Source: KBS50 sp042434095 (GTDB lineage: Bacteria > Actinomycetota > Actinomycetes > Mycobacteriales > Micromonosporaceae). From it: a stretch of 64,000 nucleotides of DNA. Location: assembly GCF_042434095.1 (NCBI RefSeq), contig NZ_JBHLUE010000019.1:310001-374000 (forward strand), in the 5' to 3' direction. Position 1 is the stretch's first letter, and each line of letters starts with the position of its first letter. The notes beneath the pieces were generated by a model, which ran no database searches, was not told where the DNA came from, and saw only the letters and a list, made by a program, of their open reading frames with translations. Position numbers and translations under genes: made by a program. Below are positions 49,594 to 57,292 of the stretch, in pieces.

Positions 49594-51042
49594 TCAGGCG
49601 CGGTGGCTTCCCCGCGGCCGGCTCAGCACGGCCGCCAGGTTGAGCGCGAGCCCCACCAGGGCCACGCCGGTGACCAGGTTGACACCCGGGTGGTACGGGC
49701 CGAACCCGCGCCCGCCGGAGCCGCCGGTCACCAGCGCGGTGACCCCGGCCAGCACCAGGGCCGCGCCCACCTGACCGGAGGTCTGCACGAGGCCGGAGGC
49801 GAGGCCCTGTTCGGAGTCGCGGATCCCCTGCGTGGCCTGCGCGGTGATCGAGCTGAAGCCGAACGCGAAGCCGCCGCCCAGCAGCAGCATGGTGGGCAGG
49901 ACCGTGGCCAGGTAGTGCGGCGCCGAGCCGGCGGTGGTCAGGAACCACAGGTAGCCGAGGCCGAGCGAGGCCATGGCGGCCAGGATGAGCCGCTGGCTGC
50001 CGTACCGGTCGATGAGCCGGCCGACGAACGGTGACCCGACCGCGACCAGCAGGCCCGCGGGGAGCAGCGCGAGCGCCATCCGCAGCGGCGACCAGCCCAG
50101 GGTCCCCTGCAGATAGAGGGTCATCATGAACTGGAAGCTGAGGTACGAGCCGAACAGCGCCACCATGCTGAGGTTGGCCCGCACCAGCGCGCCGGTGCGC
50201 AGGATGCCCAGCCGGATCAGCGGGTGGCGTACCCGGCTCTCCGCCGCGACGAAGCCGGCGAGCAGGAGCACGGCGACCAGCGCGGAGCCGAGGGTGACCG
50301 GGTCGGTCCAGCCGCGGTCGGGCGCCGAGACCACGGTGTAGACGGCCAGCATCATGCCGCCGGTCAGCGTGGCGGCGCCGAGCAGGTCGTGGCCGCCCTC
50401 GGCGGCCGGCCGGTCCCGGGGGATCAGGGCGAGGCCGGCCGTCAGCGCGGCGATCGCGATGGGTACGGGGATGAGGAAGGTCCACCGCCAGCCCAGACCG
50501 GTGAGCAGGCCGCCCATGACCAGGCCGGACGAGTAGCCGCTGGCGCCGAAGACCGAAAAGATCGACAGCGCCCGGTTGCGGGCGGGCCCCTCCGGGAACG
50601 TCGTGGTGAGGATGGACAGCGCCGTGGGCGCGGTGAACGCGGCGGCCAGGCCCTTGACGAACCGGGTGGCGATCAGCAGCGTCCCGTCGTCCACCAGGCC
50701 GCCGAGCAGCGAGGCGGCGGCGAACGCCGCCAGGGCGATCAGGAAGATCCGGCGCCGGCCGAGCAGGTCGGCGACCCGGCCGCCGAGCAGGAGCAGGCCG
50801 CCATAGCCGAGGACGTAGCCGTTCACGATCCACTGCAGCGAGGTGGTGGAAAGGTTGAGCTCGGTGCCGATGGACGGCAGTGCCACCCCGACCATGGAGA
50901 CGTCGAGCGCGTCGAGGAACAGGACGGCGCACAGCACGCCGAGCACGCCGCGCAACCGTGGGGTCCAGTGGGTCGCGGACGGGACGGGTACGGGGCCCGC
51001 CGCCGGCGACGCCGGGCGGGTGGTGGTGTCGGTAACGGTCAC
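49594..51042 (-). CDS. MFS drug-efflux transporter (EmrB/QacA, DHA2 type)
   Basis: A 482-residue transporter with about 14 membrane helices. It has the family motifs LDALDVSMVGVALPSI (motif D1, helix 1) and GGRVADLLGRRRIFL (motif A, loop 2-3), plus the Gly-rich VFGASGYSSGLVMGGLLTGLGWRWTFLI motif C. Proton-driven export of drugs or metabolites is expected; the substrate is unknown. The GTG at 51042 begins a short cytoplasmic tail; longer upstream extensions are unlikely because they would run through the operator and the MarR gene. The gene is controlled, by position, by the divergent MarR regulator. Confidence 0.93.
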   Translation of the reverse strand: MTVTDTTTRPASPAAGPVPVPSATHWTPRLRGVLGVLCAVLFLDALDVSMVGVALPSIGTELNLSTTSLQWIVNGYVLGYGGLLLLGGRVADLLGRRRIFLIALAAFAAASLLGGLVDDGTLLIATRFVKGLAAAFTAPTALSILTTTFPEGPARNRALSIFSVFGASGYSSGLVMGGLLTGLGWRWTFLIPVPIAIAALTAGLALIPRDRPAAEGGHDLLGAATLTGGMMLAVYTVVSAPDRGWTDPVTLGSALVAVLLLAGFVAAESRVRHPLIRLGILRTGALVRANLSMVALFGSYLSFQFMMTLYLQGTLGWSPLRMALALLPAGLLVAVGSPFVGRLIDRYGSQRLILAAMASLGLGYLWFLTTAGSAPHYLATVLPTMLLLGGGFAFGFSSITAQATQGIRDSEQGLASGLVQTSGQVGAALVLAGVTALVTGGSGGRGFGPYHPGVNLVTGVALVGLALNLAAVLSRPRGSHRA

Positions 51043-51062
51043 CCGGCGAACGTTATATGCGC

Positions 51063-51083
51063 GTGCATGTGATGTCCATGCAC
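51063..51083. promoter_or_regulatory. Inverted-repeat operator between MFS and MarR genes
   Basis: GTGCATG at 51063-51069 and CATGCAC at 51077-51083 form a perfect 7-base dyad with a seven-base spacer, in the middle of a 93-base divergent promoter. A further GTGCAT half site follows near 51109. MarR dimers typically bind such sites. The region is AT-rich compared with its surroundings. Confidence 0.7.
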
Positions 51084-51135
51084 TTGATGCGTCGGCATTT
51101 TTTGTAGGTGCATAGTTGCCCCTCATCCGGGTAGG

Positions 51136-51528
51136 ATGCCCGACATGATCGCCGAGGCCCACCTGATTGAGCGCTGGCGGGCGCTGCTGACCTGCTACAA
51201 CGAGGTGGCCGGCCAACTGGAGCGTGCACTGCACGACGGGCACGACCTCACGCTCAGTGAGTTCGAGGCGCTCGACCGGCTGGTGTCGGCCGGCTGTGAT
51301 CAGCGCCGCATGCAGGACCTGGCCGGGCAGATGTACCTGAGCCAGAGCGCCCTGTCCCGGACGGTCGCCCGGCTCGAACGCGCCGGGCTGGTCGAGCGCG
51401 CCCTCTGCCAGGCCGACCGGCGTGGGGTCTTCGTGGCGCCCACCGACGCCGGAGTCCACCGGCACGGTGCGGCCCGCACGACGTACCTCCGGGTGCTCGC
51501 CGAGCACCTGACGCCGAGCGCGGCCTGA
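51136..51528 (+). CDS. MarR-family regulator
   Basis: A 130-residue winged-helix repressor. The DNA-binding part is QDLAGQMYLSQSALSRTVARLERAGLVERALCQADRRGVFVAPTDAG, which includes the usual wing (DRRG). Dimerisation helices lie at both ends. It is divergent from the MFS exporter and likely represses both genes until a drug-like ligand binds. The ATG at 51136 is used; a second ATG at 51145 is possible. Confidence 0.92.
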   Translation: MPDMIAEAHLIERWRALLTCYNEVAGQLERALHDGHDLTLSEFEALDRLVSAGCDQRRMQDLAGQMYLSQSALSRTVARLERAGLVERALCQADRRGVFVAPTDAGVHRHGAARTTYLRVLAEHLTPSAA

Positions 51529-51556
51529 GCCCGGGCGGCCGCTACCGTCTCCGGGC

Positions 51557-52324
51557 ATGGTTGCCCGATACGCGATCGGCCTGCCCACCGTCGGCGAGTT
51601 CGGCGCCCCCCAGACCCTGCTGGACCTGGCCACCGCGGCGGAACGGTACGGATGGGACGGCGTCCACCTGTGGGACCACCTCCTCTACCACCGTGCGGAT
51701 TGGCCGGTGACCAGCTCCACCGTGGCCGCGGCGGCGATCGCCGGCGCCACCACGCGGCTGCGGATCATCCTGACCGTCGCGCTTCCCCGGCGGCAGGTCC
51801 AGGACGTCGCCCGGGACGCGGCCGCCATCGACGAGCTGTCCGGACGGCGACTCACGCTGCTGGCCACCATCGGCTCGATGGACCGGGAGTACGCGGACTT
51901 CGGGCTCGATCCCGACCTTCGCGCCCGAGGTCGGACGCTGGACCGACAGCTGGCTCGGTTGACGGAGCTGTGGACCGACTGGGGCGTGCCCGGCGTACCC
52001 ATCTGGTGCGGCGGTCGCTGGCCGAACACCGCGGGGCTGCGCCGGGCGGCCAGGTTCGACGGCGTCATGCCGACGTTCGCCGAGCAGCGAACCCGCAACG
52101 TCGCGCCCGCCGACTTCGCCGCGGCGGCCGAATTCGTCCGGGCCCGGTCCGCCGACCCGGTGGAGATCGCGGTCGAGGGCGCGACCACCGGCGCCGAAGC
52201 GGCCGGTGTGCTCCAGCCGTACGTCGAGGCCGGCCTGACCTGGTGGGTGGAGGCGACCGGATGGTGGCGCGGCGGCCCGGCGGCCGCGATGTCCCGGATC
52301 GCGGCCGGACCGCCCACCGACTGA
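51557..52324 (+). CDS. Luciferase-like (LLM) flavin- or F420-dependent oxidoreductase
   Basis: A 255-residue TIM-barrel enzyme of the bacterial luciferase-like superfamily. Family features are GWDGVHLWDHLLY at strand 2, the DVARDAAAIDELSGRRLTLL segment and the PIWCGGRWPNTAGLRRAARFDGVMPTF motif near the cofactor site. Actinobacterial members often use F420. It is shorter than typical members (about 300). It follows the MarR gene by 28 bases on the same strand and may be part of that regulon. Confidence 0.87.
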   Translation: MVARYAIGLPTVGEFGAPQTLLDLATAAERYGWDGVHLWDHLLYHRADWPVTSSTVAAAAIAGATTRLRIILTVALPRRQVQDVARDAAAIDELSGRRLTLLATIGSMDREYADFGLDPDLRARGRTLDRQLARLTELWTDWGVPGVPIWCGGRWPNTAGLRRAARFDGVMPTFAEQRTRNVAPADFAAAAEFVRARSADPVEIAVEGATTGAEAAGVLQPYVEAGLTWWVEATGWWRGGPAAAMSRIAAGPPTD

Positions 52325-52474
52325 GATCCGAGCCGAACGGCCGCGGACGCCGGCGCCGTCGGGCGGCCCTCCGCCACGGAAGCCCGGCCCGAACCGCCAC
52401 GGAACCGCAGGGATGTCAGACGGCGCTGGACCGCTGTGGCCCGACCGGAGCAAGCCGCGGGCGGCGATGTGCTG

Positions 52475-52798
52475 TCAGGCGGCGCTGGACCGCGGCGCCG
52501 ACCAGGCGGCCGGAGCCTCGGTGCGGGCGGCCGGCCGCGCGGCCCCGCCCGAGGCCGCGCCGCCAGCGTGGACGTCGGGGTGAGCGGGGGCGCCTCCGGA
52601 GACGCGTAGGGCGCGCTCGGCCCACCTCGCCGCGGCGCACGGGCCCTCGGTGGAGTGGCACTGCAGGTTGTGGCAGCGGCCGTCGGCGTCCAGCCGATGC
52701 TCGGCGGCGACGCGGGTGGCGAGGCGCCACAGCAAGGAATCGGTGACTCCCTCCGGAACGGCGGTGGGCTCGCCGGAGGTGCGGACAGGATCGGACAC
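52475..52798 (-). CDS. Small Cys/His-containing hypothetical protein
   Basis: A 107-residue protein. Residues 20-65 look genuine (SLLWRLATRVAAEHRLDADGRCHNLQCHSTEGPCAAARWAERAL), with C-x4-C and PC spacing that could bind a metal. The remaining C-terminal part is low-complexity Ala/Gly/Pro. GTG at 52798 follows GAGAGG by seven bases. In the upstream gap 52799-52972, TATCACG is directly repeated (near 52889-52902), possibly a regulator site. Function unknown. Confidence 0.6.
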   Translation of the reverse strand: MSDPVRTSGEPTAVPEGVTDSLLWRLATRVAAEHRLDADGRCHNLQCHSTEGPCAAARWAERALRVSGGAPAHPDVHAGGAASGGAARPAARTEAPAAWSAPRSSAA

Positions 52799-52972
52799 GG
52801 AGCTGCCTCTCGTCGACTGACACCACGATCGCTACTGGCGCTGCCTCTGCCCCACATCTGGCCGGCTCAAACGCGATGTTTGCTAAGTATCACGTATCAC
52901 CGGCTCGACCGGGGGGCGCGCCCTCGATGGTTGCTTAGGGCAGTGTTCCCATGATGACCGACTCCGCCGCGC

Positions 52973-53212
52973 TCAGTGCGGGTGGATCACGCCCACCGCG
53001 CCGAGAGTGCCGAGCACGACCATGGCGGCGCCGACGACAACGGCCAGGATCCGGCCGTACCAGATGGTGAACGCGCGGCGGCGCGTGCCGGGCGGCAGGT
53101 CGATGCGGTAGAAGCGCCGGCTCGTCTCGATCCCCGCATCACCGAAGCGCTTGTTTTGGATCATCGCGAGGATCCCCACAACGACGGCCATGGCCGCCAT
53201 CACCCGGTTCAT
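52973..53212 (-). CDS. Small membrane protein, function unknown
   Basis: A 79-residue protein with a first helix at residues 4-18 (MAAMAVVVGILAMI) and a second at about 55-75 (ILAVVVGAAMVVLGTLGAVGVI). The loop between them is basic (KRFGDAGIETSRRFYRIDLPPGTRRRAF). I chose the ATG at 53212 since the frame further upstream becomes Arg/Pro-rich noise. It is divergent from dinB, with 161 bases between the starts. Confidence 0.65.
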   Translation of the reverse strand: MNRVMAAMAVVVGILAMIQNKRFGDAGIETSRRFYRIDLPPGTRRRAFTIWYGRILAVVVGAAMVVLGTLGAVGVIHPH

Positions 53213-53366
53213 GCCGCACCCCCGTTCGTCGCCGCGGCGTCTCCTGCCCTCTCCGGGACGGCCCGCCGGCAAACCTCGCTCCGCGCCCACCCGGCGAACG
53301 TCCGCGGGCGGGGAGGCGTGGCCGCCGTCAGGCCAGGGAAGTCCTCGCAGGTCAGCCGGTTCTATG

Positions 53367-53380
53367 CGAACATATGTTCG
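53367..53380. promoter_or_regulatory. LexA (SOS) box overlapping the dinB start
   Basis: CGAACATATGTTCG is a perfect palindrome matching the actinobacterial LexA site CGAAC-N4-GTTCG. The ATG start of dinB (53374) lies inside it. This implies a leaderless or nearly leaderless transcript, or a start at the GTG at 53380. Confidence 0.85.
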
Positions 53381-54567
53381 TGTCGCCGGACGCCAGCATT
53401 CTGCACGCCGACCTTGACGCGTTCTACGCCTCGGTCGAGCAGCGCGACGATCCCCGGCTCCGCGGCCGGCCGGTGATCGTCGGGGGTGGCGTGGTGCTCG
53501 CGGCGAGCTATGAGGCCAAGGCGTACGGGATCCGCAGCGCGATGGGCGGTCGTCAGGCGCGGCTGCTCTGCCCGGACGCTGTGGTGGTGCCACCGCGGAT
53601 GTCGGCGTACAGCGCGGCCAGCCGGGCCGTCTTCGACATCTTCCGGGACACGACGCCGCTGGTGGAGGGCCTGTCCATCGACGAGGCGTTCCTGGACGTG
53701 GGCGGCCTGCGCCGACTCGCGGGCGCGCCCGTCGACATCGCCGCGCGGCTGCGGCGGACCGTCCGGGACCGGGTGGGCCTGCCGATCACCGTCGGGGTGG
53801 CCCGGACCAAGTTCCTCGCCAAGGTCGCGAGCGGCGTCGCCAAGCCGGACGGCCTGCTCGTGGTTTCGCCCGAACGGGAGCTGGACTTCCTGCACCCGCT
53901 TCCGGTGGAACGATTGTGGGGGGTCGGTCCCGTCACCGCGGCCAGGCTGCGGGACCGGCGGATCCGTACGGTCGGCCACGTCGCCCGGCTGGGCGAGTCG
54001 GCCCTGGTGTCGCTGCTCGGCGCGGCGGCGGGGCGGCACCTGCACGCGCTGGCGCACAACCGCGACCCCCGGCCCGTACGGGTGGGCCACCGACGCGGGT
54101 CGATGGGTGCCCAGCACGCCCTGGGGTTGGGGCCCCGCTCACCGGCCGAGCTGGACGCGATCCTGGCCGGCCTGGTCGATCGGGTGACCCGGCGGATGCG
54201 GTCGGCGGGCCGCCCGGGGCGGACGGTCGTGCTGCGACTGCGGTTCGCCGACTATCGCCGGGCCACCCGGTCCCGCACCCTCGCCAAGGCGAGCGCCGAC
54301 ACGGCGGTGGTGCTGGGGGCCGCGCGAGCGCTGCTGCGGACGGCGCTGCCCGAGATCGACCGGCGCGGGGTGACTCTGCTCGGCGTGTCGGTGGGCAACC
54401 TGGACGGCCACGAGGTGCAGCCGCCGCTGCCGTTCGACGCTCATCCGGGGGCCGAGCTGGACGCGGCCGTGGACGCCGTGCGAGACCGGTTCGGTTCCGC
54501 GGCCCTCACCCGGGCGGCGCTGCTGGGCCGCGAGTCGGGCCCGGAAATGCCGCTGCTACCGGACTGA
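53374..54567 (+). CDS. dinB: DNA polymerase IV (Y-family, SOS-inducible)
   Basis: A 397-residue translesion polymerase. Palm residues appear in LHADLDAFYASVEQRD (first Asp) and in SIDEAFLDV (second acidic pair). The fingers include VASYEAKAYGIRSAM-type sequence (LAASYEAKAYGI), and the little-finger domain begins after RPVRVGHRRGSMGAQ. The C-terminus LPFD may carry a weak clamp-binding motif (VQPPLPFD). The LexA box at the start codon suggests damage induction. The GTG at 53380 is an alternative start. Confidence 0.95.
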   Translation: MFVSPDASILHADLDAFYASVEQRDDPRLRGRPVIVGGGVVLAASYEAKAYGIRSAMGGRQARLLCPDAVVVPPRMSAYSAASRAVFDIFRDTTPLVEGLSIDEAFLDVGGLRRLAGAPVDIAARLRRTVRDRVGLPITVGVARTKFLAKVASGVAKPDGLLVVSPERELDFLHPLPVERLWGVGPVTAARLRDRRIRTVGHVARLGESALVSLLGAAAGRHLHALAHNRDPRPVRVGHRRGSMGAQHALGLGPRSPAELDAILAGLVDRVTRRMRSAGRPGRTVVLRLRFADYRRATRSRTLAKASADTAVVLGAARALLRTALPEIDRRGVTLLGVSVGNLDGHEVQPPLPFDAHPGAELDAAVDAVRDRFGSAALTRAALLGRESGPEMPLLPD

Positions 54568-54679
54568 GGCCGGTGCACGGTCGGCGGTTACGACGTGCCG
54601 CCACGACCGGGCACCGGTTCCGGATCGGCGCCGGTGTCGTACCGGCGGTCTACGGTGCTGGCGTCGAAGGGACAGGCGC

Positions 54680-55018
54680 ATGGTGACGGCCCGGGACGTG
54701 GAGCAGTTGGCCCTGACTCTGCCGCGCAGTGAGCGACATCTGATCCGGGACCGGGTGAAATTCCGGGTGGGCCGCCTGGTCTACCTGAGCATCGCCCCGG
54801 ACGAGCTGTCGATGGGCTTCGGCTTTCCGAAGGAGGAGCGGGACGCGCTGGTGGCGGCCGAGCCCGCCAAGTTCTTCCTCCCCCGGCCCTCGGACCTGCG
54901 GTTCAACTGGCTCGAGGTGTGGCTCGCCGAGCTCGACGAGGAGGAGATGCGGGAGCTGGTGCTGGACTCCTGGCGGATGGTGGTGCCCAAGCGGGTGGCG
55001 GCCGCCTACGCCGGCTGA
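54680..55018 (+). CDS. MmcQ/YjbR-like DNA-binding fold protein
   Basis: A 112-residue protein of the MmcQ/YjbR (CyaY-like fold) family. The N-terminus (VTARDVEQLALTLPRSERH) and the C-terminal LAELDEEEMRELVLDSWRMVVPKRVAAAY match the family pattern. The role is unknown. The ATG at 54680 has AGGGACAGGC upstream. It is 112 bases after dinB on the same strand, without clear linkage. Confidence 0.85.
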   Translation: MVTARDVEQLALTLPRSERHLIRDRVKFRVGRLVYLSIAPDELSMGFGFPKEERDALVAAEPAKFFLPRPSDLRFNWLEVWLAELDEEEMRELVLDSWRMVVPKRVAAAYAG

Positions 55019-55087
55019 CTGCGGACCGCGGGCGGCGGTGTCCGGGCGGCATGGCGCACCGTCTCGCGCCGGCCCCGCCGCTGTTCG

Positions 55088-55642
55088 TCAACCCCGCCGC
55101 GGCCGGGTGAGCCCCGTTCTCCCGCCGGCCCGGCCCGGCCCGGACGGGGCCGGCTCGGCCCGGGGCGATCGCGGCGGCGCCGGCAGCGGCAGCGGCCGCG
55201 GTGGCACGGGCGTGGCGACCACGATGGACGTGGTGGTCTGGCCGAACATCAGGAAGGTGTCCAGGAGGGATTCGAGGTCCCCGATCGACGGTGCGTGCAT
55301 CTTGAGCACGAAGCAGTCCTCGCCGGTGATCCGGTGGCACTCGACCACCTCTGCCGTCTCCCGGATCGCGTCGGCCAGCTTGGTCAGCAGCCCGGGGCCG
55401 GGCCGGATCCGCACCACGGCGGCCACCGGCAGGCCCAGCGCGGCCGGGTCGAGCTCGAGGCGGTAGCCGACGATCACTCCGGCCGCCTCCAGACGCTGAA
55501 CCCGCTCCGTCACGGCCGGCGCCGACATGCCGACCCGACGGCCCAGCTCGGACATGGACAACCGCGGATCAGTCTGCAGCTCGGCAAGCAGACGAAGATT
55601 CACCTCATCCAGGCCGGGCACCGGACCGGTCAAGGAAGTCAT
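55088..55642 (-). CDS. Lrp/AsnC-family regulator
   Basis: A 184-residue regulator. The helix-turn-helix lies in LDEVNLRLLAELQTDPRLSMSELGRRVGMSAPAVTERVQRLEAAGVI. The RAM domain has IRPGPGLLTKLADAI and the ECHRITGEDCFVLKMHA core. The tail after residue 150 is Pro/Arg-rich. It is divergent from an EamA-type exporter; Lrp-type genes next to such transporters commonly control amino-acid or metabolite export. The 86-base gap contains an AT-rich CAAATTCC / GATTGGGG segment that may be its site. Confidence 0.92.
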   Translation of the reverse strand: MTSLTGPVPGLDEVNLRLLAELQTDPRLSMSELGRRVGMSAPAVTERVQRLEAAGVIVGYRLELDPAALGLPVAAVVRIRPGPGLLTKLADAIRETAEVVECHRITGEDCFVLKMHAPSIGDLESLLDTFLMFGQTTTSIVVATPVPPRPLPLPAPPRSPRAEPAPSGPGRAGGRTGLTRPRRG

Positions 55643-55728
55643 GGCATCCGTCCTTCAAATTCCAGGAGATTGGGGATCCGCGCCTTCATCCTGCCCTTCA
55701 GTGGCCGCGCGTACCACCGGAGGATGCC

Positions 55729-56697
55729 ATGGTGACCCGAGACCATCCTCCGGGGCCGGCGGGCGGCGTTCCGGTTCCGGTGATCCTGGCTGTGAGCGCG
55801 GTCTTCCATTACCTCGGGCCGGCCATGGCGGTCCTGCTGTTCAGCCGGATCGACGTCCGCGGCGTGGCGTGGCTCCGGATGGCCAGCGCGGCGCTGGTCT
55901 TCGCGGCCTGGCGCCACCCATGGCGGCTGCTCCGGCCACTCTCCCGCCGACCCCAGCCACCGGCCCGGCGACGCCGGGCAACCACGGGCGGCCAGGCAAC
56001 CACAAAGACCCAGGCAACGAGCGGCGGTCGGCTGAGCCTGGTGCTCGCCCTCGGGCTGACCCTGGCCGGCATGAACCTGGTCTTCTACCTCGCGATCGCC
56101 CGGTTGCCGATGGCCACCGTCGGGTCGATCGAGTTTCTCGGCGTGCTCGCCCTGGCCGCCGCGGGCGCTCGTACCGGTCGCAATCTGCTGGCAGTGGCGC
56201 TCGCGGCCGGCGGCGTCGGCGTCCTCGCCGACGTCCGGCTCGGCGGCAGCCCGCTGGGCTTCGCGCTCGCGTTGGCCAACTGCGCCCTGTTCATGCTGTA
56301 TGTCACCCTGGCCCACCGGGCCGCCAACGCCGGAGCGCCGGACGGCACCCGCCGGCGGGGACTGGATCTGCTCGGCGCGGCGATGCTGGTGGCCGCCGTA
56401 GCGGCGGCGCCACTCGGCGTCGGTCCGGCCGCGCCGGCGTTCCGGCGGCCCGGCCTGCTGCTCGCCGCGGTGGCCGTCGGAGTCTGCTCGTCGGTCATCC
56501 CGTACGTCACCGACCAGTTGGCGATGGCTCGGCTGCCCCGGTCCAGCTTCGCGCTGATGCTGTGCCTGCTTCCGGCGAGCGCCACGGTGCTCGGGGCGCT
56601 GGTGCTGCGCCAGGTGCCCACCGCCGGGGACCTGCTCGGAATCGTCCTGGTGACCGCCGGGCTGGCCATCCACCGCCCCACCCGGAGCGGGAGCTGA
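55729..56697 (+). CDS. EamA/DMT-family exporter
   Basis: A 322-residue membrane protein with ten helices in two repeated halves. The second EamA repeat (SPLGFALALANCALFMLYVTLAHRAA onwards) ends with SFALMLCLLPASATVLGALVLRQVP. A Thr/Arg/Gln-rich loop of about 30 residues (near residues 75-105) is inserted between the third and fourth helices, longer than usual. Likely substrates are amino acids or related metabolites, as judged from the divergent Lrp-type gene. A decayed aldo-keto reductase begins two bases after the stop. Confidence 0.9.
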   Translation: MVTRDHPPGPAGGVPVPVILAVSAVFHYLGPAMAVLLFSRIDVRGVAWLRMASAALVFAAWRHPWRLLRPLSRRPQPPARRRRATTGGQATTKTQATSGGRLSLVLALGLTLAGMNLVFYLAIARLPMATVGSIEFLGVLALAAAGARTGRNLLAVALAAGGVGVLADVRLGGSPLGFALALANCALFMLYVTLAHRAANAGAPDGTRRRGLDLLGAAMLVAAVAAAPLGVGPAAPAFRRPGLLLAAVAVGVCSSVIPYVTDQLAMARLPRSSFALMLCLLPASATVLGALVLRQVPTAGDLLGIVLVTAGLAIHRPTRSGS

Positions 56698-56698
56698 G

Positions 56699-57111
56699 AT
56701 GCGGTACGTCCGGCTCGGCTCGTCCGGAATCCGTGTCTCGCGGATCGCGCTCGGCATGATGAGCTACGGGAATCCCGCAAGCGTCCCGTGGTATCTCGAC
56801 GAGGAAGCGGCGGAACCGATCGTGCGGCACGCCGTCGATGCCGGCGTGACGGCAAGGTCCGGTACGTCGGCGCGTCCCTGATGCGGACGTGGCAGTTCGC
56901 CTGCGCCCAGTTCGCGGCCAGGGCGACCGCGGCGCGGATCGCCCTGGCCTGGGTGCTCGGCCGACCGGCCGTGACCGCGGCGATCGTCGGGGCGACCCGG
57001 ATGGGGCATCTCGACGACGCGGTGGCCGCGGCCGAACTGCGGTTGAGCGCCGACGAGACGCGCCGGCTCGATGCGCCGTACCGGCCGCGCGAGCCGTACG
57101 GCTACGACTGA
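56699..57111 (+). pseudogene. Decayed aldo-keto reductase with two internal deletions
   Basis: Three blocks of a normal aldo-keto reductase (about 320-330 residues) are preserved in order: the N-terminus MRYVRLGSSGIRVSRIALGM to HAVDAGV; a middle piece GKVRYVGASLMRTWQFACAQF; and the C-terminus ALAWVLGRPAVTAAIVGATRMGHLDDAVAAAELRLS. The segments between them, about 90 and 120 residues, are missing. At the first junction (about 56850) the frame shifts, so translation from 56699 stops at 56881. The catalytic Asp-Tyr-Lys region is lost. Block boundaries are by family memory, not alignment. Confidence 0.8.
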
Positions 57112-57292
57112 TCGGTGTCCGGTGCTTGTCGGCGAGGAGCCGGGGAGTAACGCACGGTGCGGGCGGGACGACGCGCCGGCCGGGTACGGGAGGCGGGTCC
57201 CGCGTCCCGACCCGAACGGCGGTAGCGTTGCGCCTCATCGTGGCCCGCCGGCCGTCCCCGGCGGGCGGCCGGGATCCTACGGAGGATGGCGC

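Noticed and set aside
49594..51633. A 679-codon reading for the MFS gene
   Set aside because: The first about 197 codons run through the operator and antisense to the MarR gene. The transporter begins at the GTG at 51042.
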